NCBI GenBank assembly: GCA_033297075.1 | Contig: MU858160.1 | Location: 1 to 64,000, forward strand | Direction: 5' to 3' | DNA: 64,000 nt | Source: Rhypophila decipiens | Lineage: Eukaryota; Ascomycota; Sordariomycetes; Sordariales; Naviculisporaceae | Shown: piece after piece, positions 24,208 to 34,872 of the stretch | Layout of the letters: each line of letters opens with the position of its first letter | How positions within the stretch are numbered: the first letter of the stretch is position 1 | Translations under genes and position numbers: made by a program | The notes under the pieces: model-generated | Database searches by the model: none | The model's input: only the letters and a program-made list of their open reading frames with translations | What the model was told of the DNA's origin: nothing

Positions 24208-25354
24208 GATGTCGACGACGATCTTGAAGGGTCAGAGGGCAGTCCGATGATCCTCTGCGTATCCGGGGTCGGAACCGCGAGGATCGTCAGTTGGAAGCAC
24301 GGCAACCTTTGGTGTTGAGACTCGCTGCAGAAGATACCCAGGCAACGCGTCCCAGCACCACTCCTTTTGAGAAATATCTGAGCAAACAAGTCAAGCAGGA
24401 CAGTGGGAGAGAATACTTCCTGAGCCTGAGGCACGTGAACAGGAGCCCAAGTGATGGCGCTGAGAGTCTGGGACAAGGTCTCGCGCCATGGATATGTCCA
24501 CCCACTGGCAGTTGTACACCATGCCACGATACTTTTGTGCATATAGCATTTCTCTTGTTTCCTTGTAAAAGAAAGCAATATCGCCTAGATGAATATTTCA
24601 GTGGCATATAATGCTTTGGCTACAACCCGTGCTGTCTTTTTTTGCCATACAGAGGCACACAGCCATTCTAGGGGAACCAATATCCAGCGCTCGAAACGGA
24701 AACAGCTTCGCCATGGCAATGCTTCCAACATCGAAAGTTGTCTGGTAAACTATCAAAGGGGGCTTCAGCCACACAAGCATCAAAGCTCGACTCCGGCTAT
24801 CATAGGTTTTGTCGCTCTTATTGGCACTATGCTCGCTTCCACTTGTCAAAATAAGAATTTGATATGGAGTCTAGACCCAGGTGTTGCACGGCTGAAAGGG
24901 GATGATTGAGGCTCTGTGAGAATCATGTCCGACAACCTGCATTAATTGATAGCGCCTATCAACAGACTTCATCTCCACGAGCTGCTCAAGAAACCTCGGC
25001 GCCCAATCACAACCCGCGAGCAGCCCATGCTATCATCACTTTGTTACCGAATTTCCAAATCTGGACAGAGAGTCATGCAAATGCAGAGAGCCAGTCCAGG
25101 GAACTTGCAGTCTTGCACGGGCTTGATAACTGCAGTAGCTGGGGGCGCTTCAGGAGTCGAGGCAGTCGTGAGATTGCTGATCTCAACTTGCTCAACTCAC
25201 ATGGCAGTTGGGTGATACACAGAGAACTCGGGAAAAAGGACATACAATGTTCGCTTCAAAAATTACAAAATATCAACTATTATAGCCATCCCCTGAGGCC
25301 TCCTCTAATATCATGTTTCGGCCAATTGCTCAACATATCCCCAAATAACACATG
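24208..25354. other. Intergenic region upstream of the Cys/His-module gene
   Basis: About 1.15 kb between the Hsp70-like stop and the start of the membrane-protein gene, both on the minus strand. It should hold the membrane protein's promoter. No gene, TATA box or repeat could be supported. Confidence 0.5.
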
Positions 25355-27443
25355 TTACTCATCGTAGCTCACGCTGGTGGATCCGTACTCCCTGCCCTTG
25401 TAGAGCAGCTTCCAGGTAATCTCTCCGCCCAGGAAAGTGGCCTCCAGCTTAAAGTCAACCTCGTAGTATTCCCTCCCTGTCGTGGCACTTCTCGACTTGG
25501 GGAAGCTGGACAGGGGGACGTCGTTGAAGTCGCCTCGCACTTTGCAGATGACCTGGGCTGCATTGTCGGCAAACCGCCGTGGGGCGACATCCTCGCTGCA
25601 TCCGACAAGAACAGCAGCCAGTTCACGCTCCTCGTGGGCCTCGAATCGCCTGCAGACCTCGATGCCGATCGTCCTCGGCTGGTCTTCGGACAGCCTGTCG
25701 CCCCGCTCACAGAGCCACGTCATTTGGCCACGAGCCATCTTGCGCCCGGTAAGCTCGTCAATAAACATGTCGTCCGGGTCGTGATAACCAGGTCGGAAGG
25801 GTTCAGCCGCCGGCGTACCGTAGAACTTGCGGGCCAGACGGACAGCAACGAGGCCGCCATCCACGCCCTCTAGACCACGACAGACGGCGCCGCGAGCCAC
25901 GGCCGACCACGGGTGCGGGGGTTGGCGTGTCTGGATGCCACGCTGAGAACAGTATTCCTGAATCTTCTTGTAGAGATAGGGATTGCGACCGAAGCCGCCG
26001 ACGACAAAGACCATCTTGGGCTTGCCCAGGCCGGCATTCATGACGCTGGCGACCTGGCCGTCAATGAGCTCGAGCGTGCGGTTGACGCAGGGATCAAAGA
26101 CCTGCTGCATCTGCTCTTGTTTAAAAGACAATGTGCGATCCTCAATGTTGAGCATCTCATCATCGTCAATGCCACATTCAGCCGGGATGCGGATTTCCAT
26201 ATCATCGTCGTCACCACTAAAGTTGAACTTGGCCGTCTCAAAGGTGGTCATCATCTGACTGCCGTGCCTGGTCTTGGTTGCCGGAATCTTTTGGAAAGCC
26301 TCAGACCCAATCCAGTTCTCGAGCCAGGCCAGGAACTCCTATGGACTTTTGTCAGTCTTGCCACCTACTCTGCACGGTTTGGAGGAGACATACCTTGTCC
26401 ACATAGGTAGCACCGCACTTGTCGCCACTTCCAATAGCGGCTTCTTCGATCCTGAACGTTGGCTGGATTTGCGTGATTTTGTACGAGATCAAGTCGACAG
26501 TTCCGCCGCCCGCGTCGCACAATACAAAAACATCGCCAACCTAGCCGGGTTTCCATGCGTCTTAGTCGGACAGTCGAGAACGGGAACTGGGTCAACGTAC
26601 CTTGACATCATTCTTGTTGGGACCCTCCATGATGTCCTTCAGCGTGTAAATGGCTGCCGCCTCAGGTTCGGTCACAAGGGACATCTTGTCGGCGTTGAAA
26701 TGGGCCCGCTGCACTGCTTTGAGGGTCAGGTCCTTGGCCCGCTCCGACCAGACAGCCGGCACCGTGACCACGAGCTCTTTCCGCATCGAGGCAAACATCT
26801 CCTTGCCATATGTCTTCTCAATCTCGGCCCAGGCGGCGCCTCGGACTCTGGTCAGGTAGTCTGCCACCAGATCGACGGGGTCCTTGCCGGGGTACTCGGG
26901 CGGCCCGTCGGGCTTGTCGAGGAGGTCGTCGACGTCGATGTCGAGATCCGTCATCCGCGAGGTGAGAAAGGCCAGCAGGTGCCGGAACTGCTCCGAGCCC
27001 TTCATCTTTTCGTCGAGCCGGAGCTTCATGCATGCGTGCACCGTCGACTTGCAATTGGCCTTGATCTGGTTGCCCCATAGAATCTCGGCAGCTGGAGGAG
27101 GGCCGTAGGCAATACGAGATGGGGCCTTTCTGGAAAGTGACACCCCAACTTGATGTGAGCATGCTGACCATATTCACCTTGACGATATTGAGAAGGGACG
27201 ACATACTCGTTGGTTGCATTTTGGCTGATGATACCGGGCCAGCTGGTGATGAGCTTGACCCCAGCCGTCCCTTCCCTCGCACCGCGTTCATCGCAGTAGG
27301 CCACACCACTGTGAGATGGCTGTTAGTCTGAAGGGAACCCCAAGACCGGATTTTGCAGTTCCTTACGAGTAGGTAGTTCCAAAGTCGAGCCCGATGACCA
27401 TCCGGGCTGCACCAGATGCGCCCTTTGCTCCGTATCCAGCCAT
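25355..27443 (-). CDS. Hsp70-like ATPase (divergent fungal Hsp70 family)
   Basis: Five exons: 27443-27367, 27308-27207, 27129-26601, 26540-26394 and 26338-25355. Four introns of 55-77 bp have standard borders, and exon lengths sum to 613 codons (612 residues). The nucleotide-binding fold shows phosphate-1 (IGLDFGTTYS, about 17-26), phosphate-2 (VLCDAGGGTVDL, about 241-252) and the adenosine motif (VVGGFGRNPYL, about 396). The C-terminal ~200 residues do not look like the canonical Hsp70 peptide-binding domain, and there is no EEVD end. It therefore belongs with the atypical Hsp70 or HSPA12-like proteins common in filamentous fungi. Expected to be cytosolic. It shares a 532-bp divergent promoter with the coiled-coil gene. 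ATPase family firm; client and role unknown. Confidence 0.9.
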
Positions 27444-27975
27444 TACGACGACAGATTTAGATGAAAGAAGCACCACAGACAAGATTGTGATAAAAGGGTC
27501 AAGGATGGATTCTTCGAGAAACGACGAGAGAAGAGGGGTTCAAGGGGAGGGGGGCATTTCGAGATTCAAGTCCATGTTCAAGGCAAGGCTCTCGCCCGAA
27601 TGAGTGTGCTGCTATTTGGACAGTGTGGCTTACAGCTGAAGACAGGGGGTTCAAGATAACCGCTCAATTTATTGAAGCCACAGGCGTTCTTGACCCGAGG
27701 ACTCTTTTCTGATTTGAGGGAAGCTGCACTTTGTGACCATGGAGGGATAATGTCCCTGATTGTTCAGGCGTCCAGACTCTTGTGTCCTTGAGGGCCACAC
27801 CACACTGGCGGTGTTCCTGACCTGGCCCCCTCTCTCACATGGTTCCTCTTTCCCAGAGGTTCTTCGTTTGATCAAGACTAGAAAAGGGCTCATTGTTCCC
27901 ATTTGACACCATGACCAGGTCGTAAGCACAAACCCAGCCAAGATTCTCCGTTCGGTATTGTTGTGCTAACGAAAC
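27444..27975. promoter_or_regulatory. Shared divergent promoter region (Hsp70-like / coiled-coil gene)
   Basis: 532 bp between two start codons facing apart. No heat-shock element or TATA box could be called with confidence. Confidence 0.5.
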
Positions 27976-29461
27976 ATGGACTCTAGGGCTTTGTTCGGCA
28001 GCAGAGACGATGCGGACGCCTCACCCCGTCCCCGTCCATCTCGGAGTCGTACATTTGATCGAGAAGCGCGGGGGCAAGAAGACGGCCCGGCGACATCAAG
28101 ACCCCGTCCACGGTCGGTGCATCTAGTTGACGATCGCTTACGAGAAAAGCTGGAGCGCGAGGAGAGAGAACATCAAACCTGTGTACCCATCGGAGAGTAC
28201 GAGACACTCATGAACAGAAAGGAGTACTACAAGGACTATGTCAAGAAGCTCGAAGCTCATATAGAGCAGACTCAGACTGCGAGCAGGGCAAAGCAGGGCA
28301 CTCGCCCGGCACCTGGAAGAGAAGACCGGCCCGACCAGTCACCGTCGTTGGCTGAGCTTGGGAAGCAGCACGAGGCCTTGCTCAGACACTTCCACGACAC
28401 TAACGCCTTTCTCCGAGCTGTGGGAAAGAAAGACCTCAAGCAGGCCGAGCTCGACTGGGCGCGAGATATTGAGCGTTCCGCTCAGACGGAAAACCAGCTG
28501 AAGAGACTCCAAGAAGAGGTCTTGACAGCGGTGGACAGGTTCGATCCGAATTTCGACTCCATGGCCATCGAGAAGTTCAAGCTCCTCAACGGGGCGGTTG
28601 GCAAGCTCAGCAAAGCCAAAGAGCTGACCAAGCTCGTGCTCACCGACCCGCTCATCGAATGGGACCGGTCCGTCTTGTGGAAGGACTCCGTCGCACCGCC
28701 GCTGTCCCAAGAGAAGCTCTCGGAATCAGAGAAGAAGCTCCTGCTGCGCCAGGTCATCTGGAAGTTCTTTTCCGCAAAGCTCTTTGACCGGTCGACGCCA
28801 TTCGCATCATATGGTGGCTCAGTGGGAGAGCTCGCAGCTAGTTTCCCCTTTGACCGGCTGTTTCCCGATCACGGTAAGTGCTGATGCACAATTTGGCGTC
28901 ACCCCGTCTTCAATGCAGACAACTAACTCGAGGGCACCAGAGACAAATGACAACGCAGGCAAGTGGCGGTCAGTTACTATCCGGCAGTTGAATGCCCACC
29001 CAGAGTCCGACGACGAGAAGAAGGAACTTGGACGGCAGCTAGCCCTTGACTTTGCGGCGTTCACCCACAAGCGTCTGCTTCCACCAGGCACCAAGGTGGC
29101 CGTCGAGGACGTTGAGCGTGCTGCCACGGAGAAAGGCGACTTCAAGAAGCGGCTAGACGAGGCGATCAACCAGGCCCTGGGGCTTTCGAGGTTGCTCATG
29201 GGCGAGCGGGCGGCTTTTGCTCTAAAGAGTCCCTCGCTGAAGGACATCAAGTTCACCAAAGAAGAAGACGATGATTTCATTACAGCTCTGGGGCACACCG
29301 TTGGCGTAGTCGACGGAGCCGATGTCGAAAGTGACGTGGCTGGGAAGATCAGGCTGATGGGCAGTCCCATGCTGGTCAAGTGCGGCGATGCTGGCGGAAA
29401 GAACCTTGATCAGGAGACAGTCGTGGTGCGCGCCTTTGTCGTCATGGAAGAAGCAACATGA
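27976..29461 (+). CDS. Conserved-looking coiled-coil protein, function unknown
   Basis: Two exons: 27976-28873 and 28941-29461. The 67-bp intron has GTAAGT, a TAACTCG branch area and an ACCAG acceptor. 472 residues. The N-terminal ~60 residues are basic and disordered (RPRPSRSRTFDREARG). Residues about 50-95 (DRLREKLEREEREHQT ... YVKKLEAHIEQTQ) and 130-215 are strongly charged and heptad-like, predicting coiled coils. A mixed helical domain follows to the end, with a conserved-looking tail (LDQETVVVRAFVVMEEA). There are no membrane segments, signal peptide or catalytic motifs. I do not recognise the family. It is divergent from the Hsp70-like gene and may be co-expressed with it, which is inference. 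Confidence 0.72.
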
Positions 29462-29617
29462 ACATGGAAAGACAAATAGAAGGGAAGGAGATGGAAGAGA
29501 CAAACGGAGGTCGTTGTGAAGGCCATATCCATGTAATCACCCTGCGTTGTATTAATCAGCCAGAAAAAGAAAAAAAATAAACAGGACAGCAACGACGGCC
29601 CAGGAACAAAAGGAGAT

Positions 29618-29753
29618 GCCCAATAACAGGATTGAACTGTTGACCTTCGCATGACTATTTAGAACCTCTATTCGCCCCTCTCTTGATGGAGAGGGTAGAA
29701 CGGATGTGAGAATTCTATTAGTACGACGCTCTAACCAGCTGAGCTAATCGGGC
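29618..29753 (-). tRNA. tRNA-Ile (AAT), with a 63-nt intron
   Basis: On the minus strand the acceptor arms GCCCGAT and ATTGGGC pair over 7 bp with one G-U. The D arm, a TCGTA/TGCGA anticodon stem and a T arm with loop TTCAATC are all present. The loop reads C-T-A-A-T-A then A across the intron, giving anticodon AAT. Exons are 29753-29716 and 29652-29618. The intron (29715-29653) sits at the usual 37/38 position, is long for a tRNA intron and contains a stem built from CCCTCTC and GAGAGGG. Confidence 0.9.
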
Positions 29754-31717
29754 TGTACGTTTGTTGTGGGAACGAGCAATTTCTTGAACCCTATCAAGCC
29801 CTTGCGCTCATTCTCGAGTCTCCATTGATGATGGGGTCCTAGCACAGAGCCGATTGGCCTGTTGGAGGTCCGATTGGGATGCGGCATTTGAGGCTTCGGG
29901 TGGCTGGACTGACCGGAGAATGCGGAGTGATTCCGGAGTGGATCACATTCAGGACCTCCTGAAGATCCGCCCAAGGAATACCTACGCTGTACACGTAGAC
30001 GACTCGGTAGACGTGATATCCGAGCAGAACCACTGAGGTCGTAAAGGCTCATACCCACGTCCAACACGGACACGTCCTCAGCAGAAACCGGCAGAGAAAT
30101 CTGCACATGCATGGTTAGGCCTAGGCTCTGTGAGACCTGTATCCGTAGGCACATGAAGAAAAGTCTGCGTTGTTGGGTTGCGCTGCGAATTTCAGATGGT
30201 GCGGGTGGGGCATCGGCGAGCCCTTGTGCCCTTTGTTTTTCAAGATTGAACACATGCTCAAACGCCCATTCTGAGCCTTGGCCCTGCAGAATGGCAGACG
30301 GGCCAGTTTGAGATGCATTAGACAGGGTGTGAGCAAACGCGGGGACGTGGGGGAGTTGGGCCATGTTGCAACCCCAAAGATCCAAAAATCACCTCATGGG
30401 CGTGATGAATGGCAACACCAGTCTGGGTTAGTTGAAAACCTATCTTTGCTGAAGTGCTGATGGAGGAGTCGTCGCTTTGAACACCATGATCCGGGGGACT
30501 TTCCTAGCAGTAGTTAGCTAGCAGGATGGAAAGGTATTCTCAGTGTATGTACGGATAAGAGCTCCGGTCCGTGTCGATGCTATCAATCTTGGCGCAACGT
30601 TTTTGTTTGTGTAATCCGTTCAGGGGTTCGGTTGGGCAGCCGTCCATTTTGTCACGAGTGGGTCGATTCTAGCCGCCGAATCCCGGAGCTGCGGAGAGGA
30701 CCACCAACCCCGCCAAAGCTTGCCTCGCTGGATCTGTCGCGAATCTTTGAGCATCCTACGCCATCAAGGTGCGAGCGGGGAAGGGTGGCACGATCTCCCA
30801 GAGGACGGAGCATGAGCGTTGCAACTTGCGCTACCTTTGCGGTTGGATTTGACACGAGAATTGCGCATGGAATCTTTCCAATGGCCGTCTGGTGCATGCC
30901 GAGAGCATGGAGCAGGAGGATTCGGGAGGTGGGGATGCACGGAGGGGCTTGACAAGGACCATCAGTTTCCATTCTCTGGGTTAATATTAACAATAACCTT
31001 ACTACTGTACAAAGATAACGGGTGAGCCAATGTCACTTCCCCGCAATGGAGCAAAGGAGTAGGGACAACGCAAGCATCTCTATGTTGACCACGTTGATTG
31101 CTCGTGAAGGAAGGAGGCCGAAGGGTGTCCAGATCTGAGAGGGACGAGAGCGCGGTTTAACTGCCAGTACCAGTTCTGCAGTTTACAGCGCATTTCCCTC
31201 CGGAGTTCGGGGTTTGCTGGTTCGAGACCAGGGGAGCCTGTCATCAAAAAGCGTCTCTGATTGGCTTGATTCGCTGACTTGGCGGCCAGCTCCGTGGGGT
31301 CAGTGCTGGGCTGTGGGAAGGATGCAACCCTTTCAACTGCCTCTTGGCTGGAACCTGGGCCGCAGAAGCTTGTGAAAAAATGCATTTATCTTCCGGTGCT
31401 GCCCTCCGCATCCACACCCTTTCATTCATCCTCACGGTCCTTCCACCGACATCACTGCCATCCGCACCCACCGCTGCAGCCAGTTCTCCTCGCCCGATCT
31501 GTCCTTTTAGTCGACTGTTGCCAATTCACTTCGTCCACTTCCATACCGCTTCCCGTTACAATCCCAACGACAACTTCAACAACATTCCAGGACAGCAATC
31601 GTCGCGAGGAGAAATTCGGTTGAGCGCTCGGCATTGTCTTGGTCATCCACCCGACACACAACTTTTCGACAAACTTCCCAACACCAAACCACGAGTTCAC
31701 CTATAATCACCGCAACC
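29754..31717. other. Intergenic region between tRNA-Ile and KGD4
   Basis: About 1.96 kb with only short or unconvincing frames. A minus-strand frame of 213 codons (29744-30385) overlaps the 5' end of the tRNA gene and has no recognisable motif, so I do not call it. The last ~300 bp are pyrimidine-rich and probably serve as the KGD4 promoter and 5' UTR. Confidence 0.5.
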
Positions 31718-32191
31718 ATGTTTGCCACCAGAGCTTTGCGCCAAGCTGCCCACCACGCTGAGCGTGTTCCCTCGATCAAGTTCATCGGCAAGCGCACAAT
31801 TCCTGGTTCGTTCTTGGCCCCTTCTTTTCTCAGTATCGCAACCTTGTCCATTGGCTGATTTGATTTGTTTCCAGCTTCCGTCGACCACACCCCCCAACCT
31901 CACCCTCAGTCGCCAACCCATTCGCTTCCAGCCTCCTTCACCTCTTCTCACAACACCTTCAGCTCGTATCGAGACCACGCTCAACAGTTTGGGCCCCTCC
32001 GCAAGACTATCAAGTCGGCTGATGCAGGCATTGGCGGCTCGTCTGGCTCGGAACTCGGACCCGTCGAGCCGCCCCGTGGCAGTGGTGTTGTCTTTGATCG
32101 CAACCAGCTTCCCGCCAGGTACCACCGCACCCCCCTTACTGCCGACGAGATCGAGGCTATTGAGACGGGCGGTGCGACTGCATTCTTTTGA
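31718..32191 (+). CDS. KGD4: 2-oxoglutarate dehydrogenase subunit Kgd4 (Ymr31/MRPS36 family)
   Basis: Two exons: 31718-31805 and 31875-32191. The 69-bp intron has a weak donor (GTTCGT) and a TTTCCAG acceptor, and restores KRTIPASVDHTPQ. 134 residues. Kgd4, earlier annotated as mitochondrial ribosomal protein Ymr31/MRPS36, tethers the E3 subunit to the 2-oxoglutarate dehydrogenase core. Family features are the N-terminal IKFIGKR, the HTPQPHPQSPTHSLP segment and the C-terminal LPARYHRTPLTADEIEAIETGGA helix. The N-terminus MFATRALRQAAHHAERV is basic and amphipathic, as expected of a mitochondrial targeting sequence. Length agrees with fungal homologues as I recall them. High confidence in family; the donor site is the weakest part of the model. 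Confidence 0.85.
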
Positions 32192-33398
32192 GTCCTCTGC
32201 GACGGACGGGGCGTAGAGAGAGGGTGGTCCCAGCGTGACAACTGGGCCGCACGGGACACGACAAAAGGCGGCATTTTGGAGTCGAGTGATATCTCTCATG
32301 AAGACGGGATTCGGGAACAAGATATCATGAGTCCAGGAACAAACTGTAGACGACAGTGGCAGTACGACGTTACGGAACGACAATGACAAGCAGGTTGGGC
32401 AACCATGGGAAATCATGGCAAGCCCTCACATGGGGTGGAAACCCCAATTACTCACGCCATCGAGGACGCGGAGGGAAGTTTATCAGGCGTTTACGTTGTA
32501 CTAAACAACCGAGGACCAGAATACCATTGACAGATTGGGATTCTCACGCGCTACGTTGCACACATCTCCATTCGACGCATCAAGAGAATGCGCATTTTCC
32601 TTTCTCTTTCCTTTCTTGTCGGCTACCAAAAGTTAGAGGCTGGGCACATGGCGCCGCGCGATGAGCTGGGAAGATGGAAAACTGTATATAGTCCCTGAGA
32701 GAGTCCCGGCGAGCCTCGCACTGGGGTGGAAGGCTGCTCAACGGATGGTCCGGATAGCCAGGCCGTGGTGGTTGGGTCGCGAGAATGTGACAAACAAGAA
32801 TAAATAAACCTTGCTCTGGCCAGTTGGTATTCTCAAGGCACAACAATGCCCTTGCTTCACACGGACATGTTTTGATGGCTATAGACAGACATGTAGCTCA
32901 GTTTCTACCATGACAATTGTGAGCATTCGGACAGCTCGGGTCAAATCGGAACGCAGCTAGGTATCCCCGGGTCGCCATGCGATGCCAAGCCTTGTTCAGA
33001 ACCACTGTTAAATGTTTTCACGAAATCATGAGGACGAATCTCGAGGTCGAACGGCTCGGGACAGCGTCAAATGGGTAGGTAGTAACAGATCCTGTCTTGA
33101 TATTCCGAGTTTGTGGTTTTCCATATTCAAGGTCGAAGTCAGGTGTGCGGGAACATCGGAGCTGTTTTGGCTTGCCAGTTGCCGACAACTGTATGCAGTA
33201 GTAATTACACCAGGTCCCATTCCAGGTTGCCGGCCGCGGGATTGGATTTTGTTGGCTGACTCGGATCCCTGCAACTTGAGACTTTTGAAATTTGAACCCC
33301 TGCACAACATCTCGAAAACAGCTCCGCCAGAAGCTCCGCAGTCCCTGCCAGAAAGGCGCCTTCGCTTGACACCAGGATGCTGCCCTCGTCTTGTCACC
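32192..33398. other. Intergenic region between KGD4 and CYC3
   Basis: About 1.2 kb. The reading frame of the next gene stays open upstream to 33012 without clear coding character. Otherwise nothing is seen. Confidence 0.5.
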
Positions 33399-34451
33399 AT
33401 GCAGACTACTGACCTTCTCGATACCGTTCTCGTTAGCCAGGTTGAAGCGCCGTCGACGGTGGACACGGGCAGTAATCAGCCCACCTCGAAACACAGCCGG
33501 GGCAAGATGACCAATTCCAGCAGCGACAGCAGCAGTGCTGGTGATGAGGCCAAGTGCCCGGTCGACCACAAGACTCGCGAGGCCTGGCTCCAGCAAGCTC
33601 GCGCAGCCCAAGAAGCAGCCGGAGGAGGACAGAGCCCAATTCCTCACCCCCCTATTTCCACATCAACAGCCGCCACGGTGCAGCAGCAGCAGCAGCAACA
33701 ACAGAAACAGGCACAATCTCAAACCCAGAGCTCCTCGTGGACTTCATGGCTTCCGCGGCTCCCCTTCTCCCAACAGCAGGCTTCAACCTCCGATGACAAA
33801 CCAGCCGCGAAATCACCACAGTCGACACTAGACGAGAACCGCGTGATATCCTCGATTCCCCGTGCGCCCACCTCCCCGACCGACCCAGCAGCGTTGCGCC
33901 CATCCAACCATGAGATCGAAACCGGCGCGTCGTCCAGCGGGAAATGGATCTACCCCTCGGAGAAGATGTTTTTCGAAGCCATGCGCCGCAAGGGAAACAC
34001 GTCGGCCCACCCAGTCGACATGAAGACGGTGGTGCCCATCCACAACGCCGTCAATGAGCGGGCCTGGCAAGAGATTTTACAATGGGAAGCGCCGTACAAC
34101 GCGCCTCCTTCCTCGTCCTCATATGCCGCGCCAGAGACGAATGGCAATGGACTCACCAAATACGGAAAATGCGGAGGGCCACGCCTGCACAGTTTTGCTG
34201 GTCTCAGCACCAAGATGACCCCCCGGGCGAGGATAAACACCCTCTTGGGATACCAGGCGCCCTTTGACCGGCACGACTGGGTCGTCGACCGGTGCGGGAC
34301 ACAGGTGGAATACGTAATCGATTTTTACTCGGGGAGGAACGGCGCCGATAGTGCCAACGGGAAGCTGAACTTTTACTTGGATGTCCGGCCCAAGCTGAAC
34401 ACGTGGGAGGGTGTCAAGATGAGGTTTCTCAAGGCCAGTGGGTTGGTATGA
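33399..34451 (+). CDS. CYC3: Cytochrome c heme lyase (holocytochrome c synthase)
   Basis: Intronless frame. From the ATG at 33399 (CACCATGC) it encodes 350 residues; the next ATG, at 33507, would give 314. The enzyme attaches heme to apocytochrome c in the mitochondrial intermembrane space. Diagnostic blocks in order: a heme-binding CP motif (KCPVDHK), WIYPSEKMFFEAMRRKG, VVPIHNAVNERAWQEILQWE (with the axial-ligand His), KYGKCGGPRLHSF, RARINTLLGYQAPFDRHDW and FYLDVRPKLNTWEGVKMR. A low-complexity insert with eight consecutive glutamines separates the CP motif from the catalytic part. The start is uncertain because the frame is open further upstream. The gene converges on the DUF647 gene 421 bp away. 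Assignment is very secure. Confidence 0.95.
   Translation: MQTTDLLDTVLVSQVEAPSTVDTGSNQPTSKHSRGKMTNSSSDSSSAGDEAKCPVDHKTREAWLQQARAAQEAAGGGQSPIPHPPISTSTAATVQQQQQQQQKQAQSQTQSSSWTSWLPRLPFSQQQASTSDDKPAAKSPQSTLDENRVISSIPRAPTSPTDPAALRPSNHEIETGASSSGKWIYPSEKMFFEAMRRKGNTSAHPVDMKTVVPIHNAVNERAWQEILQWEAPYNAPPSSSSYAAPETNGNGLTKYGKCGGPRLHSFAGLSTKMTPRARINTLLGYQAPFDRHDWVVDRCGTQVEYVIDFYSGRNGADSANGKLNFYLDVRPKLNTWEGVKMRFLKASGLV
33681..33704 (+). repeat. CAG/CAA trinucleotide tract (polyGln) in CYC3
   Basis: Eight consecutive glutamine codons, five CAG followed by CAA, CAA and CAG, in the linker between the CP motif and the catalytic region of the heme lyase. Confidence 0.9.
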
Positions 34452-34872
34452 CGAGGGCTGGGGAAATCCACGTTTCTACAAGATGATAATTAGATGACTG
34501 TAATATCAGTGTACCAACAGTGCCCTCTTGCATATGGCAGCCAAAGTGCTGTGGAGGGAAGGAGTGGTAATACAGGCGGCGTTTTGGCTAAAAGCTCCGA
34601 CTCGACCAGGACGCCAAGATCAACTCTACTTCATTTGAGGGCAGAGGGAAAGGAAAGTGTTGCATAATTCGGTTGTTTCTTGGTGCCCCCGTGGTATCGT
34701 CCGTATAACCTCCTTGTCCCTGCCCCGTACCGGAGCTACTGTACATGTTGCTGAAGCTAAATAAGACAATGAATAAAAGTTTACGTGAGAATATTCCAAA
34801 AGCCTCCCCCGGTCAAGGCGGTATGCATGACGTCTGTAATCATTAGAGGAAAAACGTGCACTGATAGCAGGA
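34452..34872. other. Convergent 3' intergenic region
   Basis: 421 bp between the stop codons of the heme lyase and the DUF647 gene. No coding potential is seen; presumably two overlapping or abutting terminators. Confidence 0.5.

Noticed and set aside
29744..30385. 213-codon minus-strand frame
   Set aside because: It overlaps the 5' end of tRNA-Ile, has no family motif and no partner exon.
31080..31385. T-arm-like sequence GCTGGTTCGAGACCAG near 31218, suggesting another tRNA
   Set aside because: No matching acceptor, D or anticodon arms could be found at the required distances.
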